Source of the DNA: Arabidopsis thaliana | Taxonomy: Eukaryota > Streptophyta > Magnoliopsida > Brassicales > Brassicaceae | Assembly (NCBI RefSeq): GCF_000001735.4 | Contig: NC_003074.8 | Coordinates: 13,020,101 to 13,084,100, forward strand | Reading direction: 5' to 3' | Length of the DNA: 64,000 nucleotides | Shown: positions 61,171 to 64,000 of the stretch, piece by piece | Layout: each line of letters opens with the position of its first letter | How positions within the stretch are numbered: position 1 is the first letter of the stretch | The notes under the pieces: model-generated | What the model saw: the letters and a program-made list of their open reading frames with translations, nothing else | Databases searched by the model: none | Told to the model about the DNA's origin: nothing | Translations under genes and position numbers: made by a program

Positions 61171-63620
61171 GAGAAGAAAAGGAATTTGTTTCCGTTGTGA
61201 TGGTCAATGGTCCCGGGAACATAAATGTCCAAATAAGGAGTTGCGGGTGTTGACGGTTATTAATGGATTGGAGATGGAAGTGTTAGATGATGGGAAGGAC
61301 GTGTGTTGTGAAGAACCGGTTGCTCAGTTTGCAAAATTCTCTTTCTCATCCTACATGGGTCTACCATCTTATAACACAACTAAGATGAAAGAATCAATTG
61401 GTAAAGGGGATGTTATTGTCATGTTAGACAGTGGTGCTACACACAATTTCATCTCTCCGGATACAGTGAAGAAGCTTAAACTAAAAAGTCGGGCAAACCC
61501 AAATTTCCATGTCAGATTGGGGACATGCATCACTGTTCAAGGTTTGGGGATATGTGAAAAGGTGAGTATGTCCCTGCCAGTTGGGTCAGAACATGATCTA
61601 GAACTTACAACAGACTTTATCACTTTGGATCTTGGTCCAGTGGATGTTATGTTGGGAATCGCTTGGCTGAGAACCTTAGGGGACTGTAATGTAAATTGGG
61701 AAAGACATGAGCTCTCTTTCTTGCATCAGGGCAAGACGGTGACCTTACAAGGAGATGCAGAGTTGGATTCTTTTAAAATGTCTCTCAAGTCTTTGTCTAC
61801 TGAGATGCGTTTACAAAATAAGGGAATTGAAGTGACTCTTAATAGTCATCAGTTGGTACAACAGGAACCTGTAGTTCAAATCAAGGAGATTGAAGAAGCA
61901 TTACAGCAATATGAGGATGTGTTTTGAGAACCTAAAGGGTTACCACCTATTAGAGGCAATGAACATGCCATATCTCTATTGCATGGGACTGGAGCAGTGA
62001 GTGTGCGTCCATACAGGTATCCACATGCTCATAAGGAAGCGATGGAAGGGCTGGTTGCTAACATGTTAAACACTGGTATTATTCGTTCAAGTAAGAGCCC
62101 ATTTTCCAGTCCTGTGTTACTGGTTAAGAAGAAGGATAAGAGTTGGCGGTTTTTCGTAGATTACAGGGGTCTAAACAGAGTTACAGTTCCAGATAAGTTT
62201 CCAATTCCAATGATAGACCCACTGTTGGATGAGCTAAATGGAGCTATAATTTTTTCTAAGATGGACTTGAGAGCTGGTTACCATCATATAAGAATGAAGG
62301 AGGCAGACATTGAGAAGACGGCTTTTCGAACTGGCACTTTGAATTCTTGGTTATGCCATTTGGTTTGTCGAATGCCCAGCTACCTTCCAGTCTAACATGA
62401 ATGATTCATTTCGACCATTCCTTCGCAAGTTTGTGTTGGTTTTTTTTAATGACATTCTCATTTACAGTAAAAGTGAGCAAGAGCATGTGGAGCATTTGAA
62501 TTTAGTGCTGCAGGTTCTGGAAAAGCAGCAATTTTATGCTAATAAGAAGAAATGCATGTTTGCTCAACCAACTGTGGAATACTTGGGGCATATCATCTTA
62601 CAAGAAGGGGTTTTTACAGATCCAAGTAAAACATCAGCGATGACTAAGTGGATTACACCTAAGTCTGTGAAAGAATTAAGAGGGTTTTTAGTCCTGACTG
62701 GGTATTACAGAAGATTCATTAAAGGATATGGTATGCTTGCAAGACCTTTAACAGATTTACTGAGGAAAGATAGTTTTGAATGGAGTGAAACGGCTCAATC
62801 AGCTTTTGATAGTTGAAGAAAGCAATGACGAGTGCACCCGTATTGGCTTTACCTGATTTTAATAAGGTATTTATGGTAGAAGCAGATGCCTCGGGTTTTG
62901 GTTTAGGTGCTGTTCTGATGCAAGACAAGAAGCCTATCGCTTTCTTCAGCCATGCTCTGAATGCAATGGAACAGTTGAAGCCTATGTATGAGAGAGAATT
63001 GATGGCAATTGTGTTGTCCATTCAGAAATGGAAACATTACTTGTTAGGCAGGAAGTTTGTGGTGCACACAGACCAGAAGAGTCTGAAATTTTTGTTGGAT
63101 CAAAGAGAAGTGACTATGGATTATCAAAAATGGCTGATTAAACTGCTCAATTATGACTTTGATATTTTGTACAAGCCAGGGATTGACAATAAGGCTGCTG
63201 ATGGGCTATCCAGAATGGTACAACCTATGGGATCATTTTATGCAGTTTGGCTAATGGCTTTTACAGTGCCTACAGTTCTTCAGCTGCAAGACATATATGA
63301 TGAAATCGATAACAGTTCCACAATGCAGGATTTGATTAAATCGTGCCAAGCAGATAAAACGGGTAAGCCAAGCTATACTGTGAGAGATGGCAGGTTATGG
63401 TGGAAAAACAGATTGGTCTTACCCAAAGACTCCAAATTTTTACCGTTGATATTAGAAGAATATCACAGCGGGTTACTAGGTGGTCATTCTAGATTTTTGA
63501 AAACTATGAAGAGAATTCAACAATCTTTTTACTGGGAAGGATTAGTGAAAACAGTACAGAAGTTTGTATCAGAATGTGAAGCATGTTAGAGACATAAATA
63601 CTCGACTTTGTCTCCAGCTG
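61171..63620 (+). pseudogene. Ty3/gypsy pol: protease, RT, RNase H, integrase start
   Basis: In order: protease with DSGATHNFIS (~61430) and MLGIAWLRTLG; a stop at 61926; RT from 61979 ([56 protein letters not shown]) with a shift near 62340; the catalytic box reads [10 protein letters not shown], where FFDD is expected, so one essential Asp is Asn; RT thumb ([30 protein letters not shown]); a stop at 62814; RNase H (VEADASGFGLGAVLMQDKK, FVVHTDQKSLKFLL); integrase zinc finger to ECEAC and a stop at 63587. Sequence continues to 63680 with an 18-bp duplication and is then cut. Integrase core, any chromodomain, and 3' LTR are absent. The domain order and RT type fit the chromovirus-like gypsy group. 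Confidence 0.9.
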
Positions 63621-63682
63621 GTTTATTACAACCGTTACCAATACCTACACAGGTTTGGGAAGACACAGGTTTGGGAAGACAC

Positions 63683-63893
63683 AAGTCTATTATCGATCGA
63701 CACTACATTCAAGCCTGGTTTTCTGCTCCATTTTTGTTCCAAAGTGTTCCATAATCGCTTGACAACCCCCAGAACATACAAGACCTGTAAATACACCAAA
63801 AACACACCAAAAGCACTATAAAGCACTCTAGAGACTCTATAAAAACAATCCTAAATCATAGATAAAATAGGTAAAAATAGGGATATATCATCA
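63683..63893 (-). repeat. Athila-like LTR fragment, minus orientation
   Basis: On the minus strand it starts TGATATATCCCTATTTTTACC at 63893, as at 558, and runs ~210 bp to a tgtcgatcgataat motif before meeting the truncated gypsy pol. Same family as the left edge of the window. Confidence 0.75.
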
Positions 63894-64000
63894 CTTGATA
63901 CATCAGGGTGTCGATCGACACCGATTACTCTTAACGACTCTGTTTTGCCCTTGTCGAGTGGAATCGACAATTTCGCGAAGGAGGAAATTATTCCCGATAG
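63894..64000 (+). pseudogene. Athila gag-protease linker fragment, plus orientation
   Basis: The sequence from 'gatacatcagggtgtcgatcgacacc' to the window end matches the minus strand of 5272-5372 along its length ('tggaatcgacaa...', '...cgatag'). It is the internal linker of the same element family, lying head to head with the LTR piece at 63683-63893. Confidence 0.7.

Overview
The window is plant nuclear DNA, almost certainly from a Brassicaceae species close to Arabidopsis. The evidence is spliced genes with GT-AG introns, a CYP705A-type cytochrome P450, a WRKY40-like relic, and Athila, Tat, MULE, CACTA and LINE elements at very high density. It looks like a transposon-rich, possibly pericentromeric interval. 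One assembly gap of exactly 100 N lies at 2537-2636.

Layout. 1-6513: a minus-strand Athila-type Ty3/gypsy element. A solo LTR (2204-4478) is nested in its pol gene, and a hAT-like element (2291-3357) is nested in that LTR. 8612-11541: a frameshifted RNase H-integrase remnant of a Tat-lineage gypsy element with its 3' region. 12358-15248 (minus): a seven-exon terpene synthase. 15609-16268: a LINE RT fragment. 16275-26680: a non-coding block of segmental duplications, MITEs, SINE-like modules and two arrays of a degenerate minisatellite. 27722-28909 (minus): an intact two-exon plastid-type prenyl diphosphate synthase. 28910-32972: AT-rich DNA with small MITEs and an LTR/primer-binding-site relic. 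32990-38499: a near full-length minus-strand LINE with a 17-bp target duplication. 39523-40805: three tandem copies of a ~420-bp unit. 41028-42610: a CYP705A gene with a missing start codon. 42611-46600: AT-rich DNA with a reverse copy of the minisatellite. 46615-49897: a CACTA-type remnant with a nested LINE fragment. About 52200-58640: a Kaonashi-like MULE composite (transposase, GRF zinc-finger protein, DUF1985 protein). 58690-59700: host-gene relics including WRKY40. 59715-63680: a gypsy element with LTR end, primer-binding site and gag-pol. 63683-64000: fragments of the same Athila family as the left edge.

The most interesting reading is that the three non-transposon genes form a candidate terpenoid gene cluster. 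The prenyltransferase has a plastid-type N-terminus, both Asp-rich motifs, and a small residue (Ser) where GGPP synthases usually carry Met. It would supply a C20 or C25 prenyl diphosphate. The terpene synthase, also with a plastid-type N-terminus, would cyclise it, and the CYP705A would oxidise the scaffold. This matches the known Brassicaceae arrangement of TPS, geranylfarnesyl diphosphate synthase and P450 genes. Two parts are visibly altered: the synthase has NDVCD in place of DDxxD, and the P450 has lost its start codon and its usual acceptor and C-terminus. The cluster may therefore be decaying or changing function.
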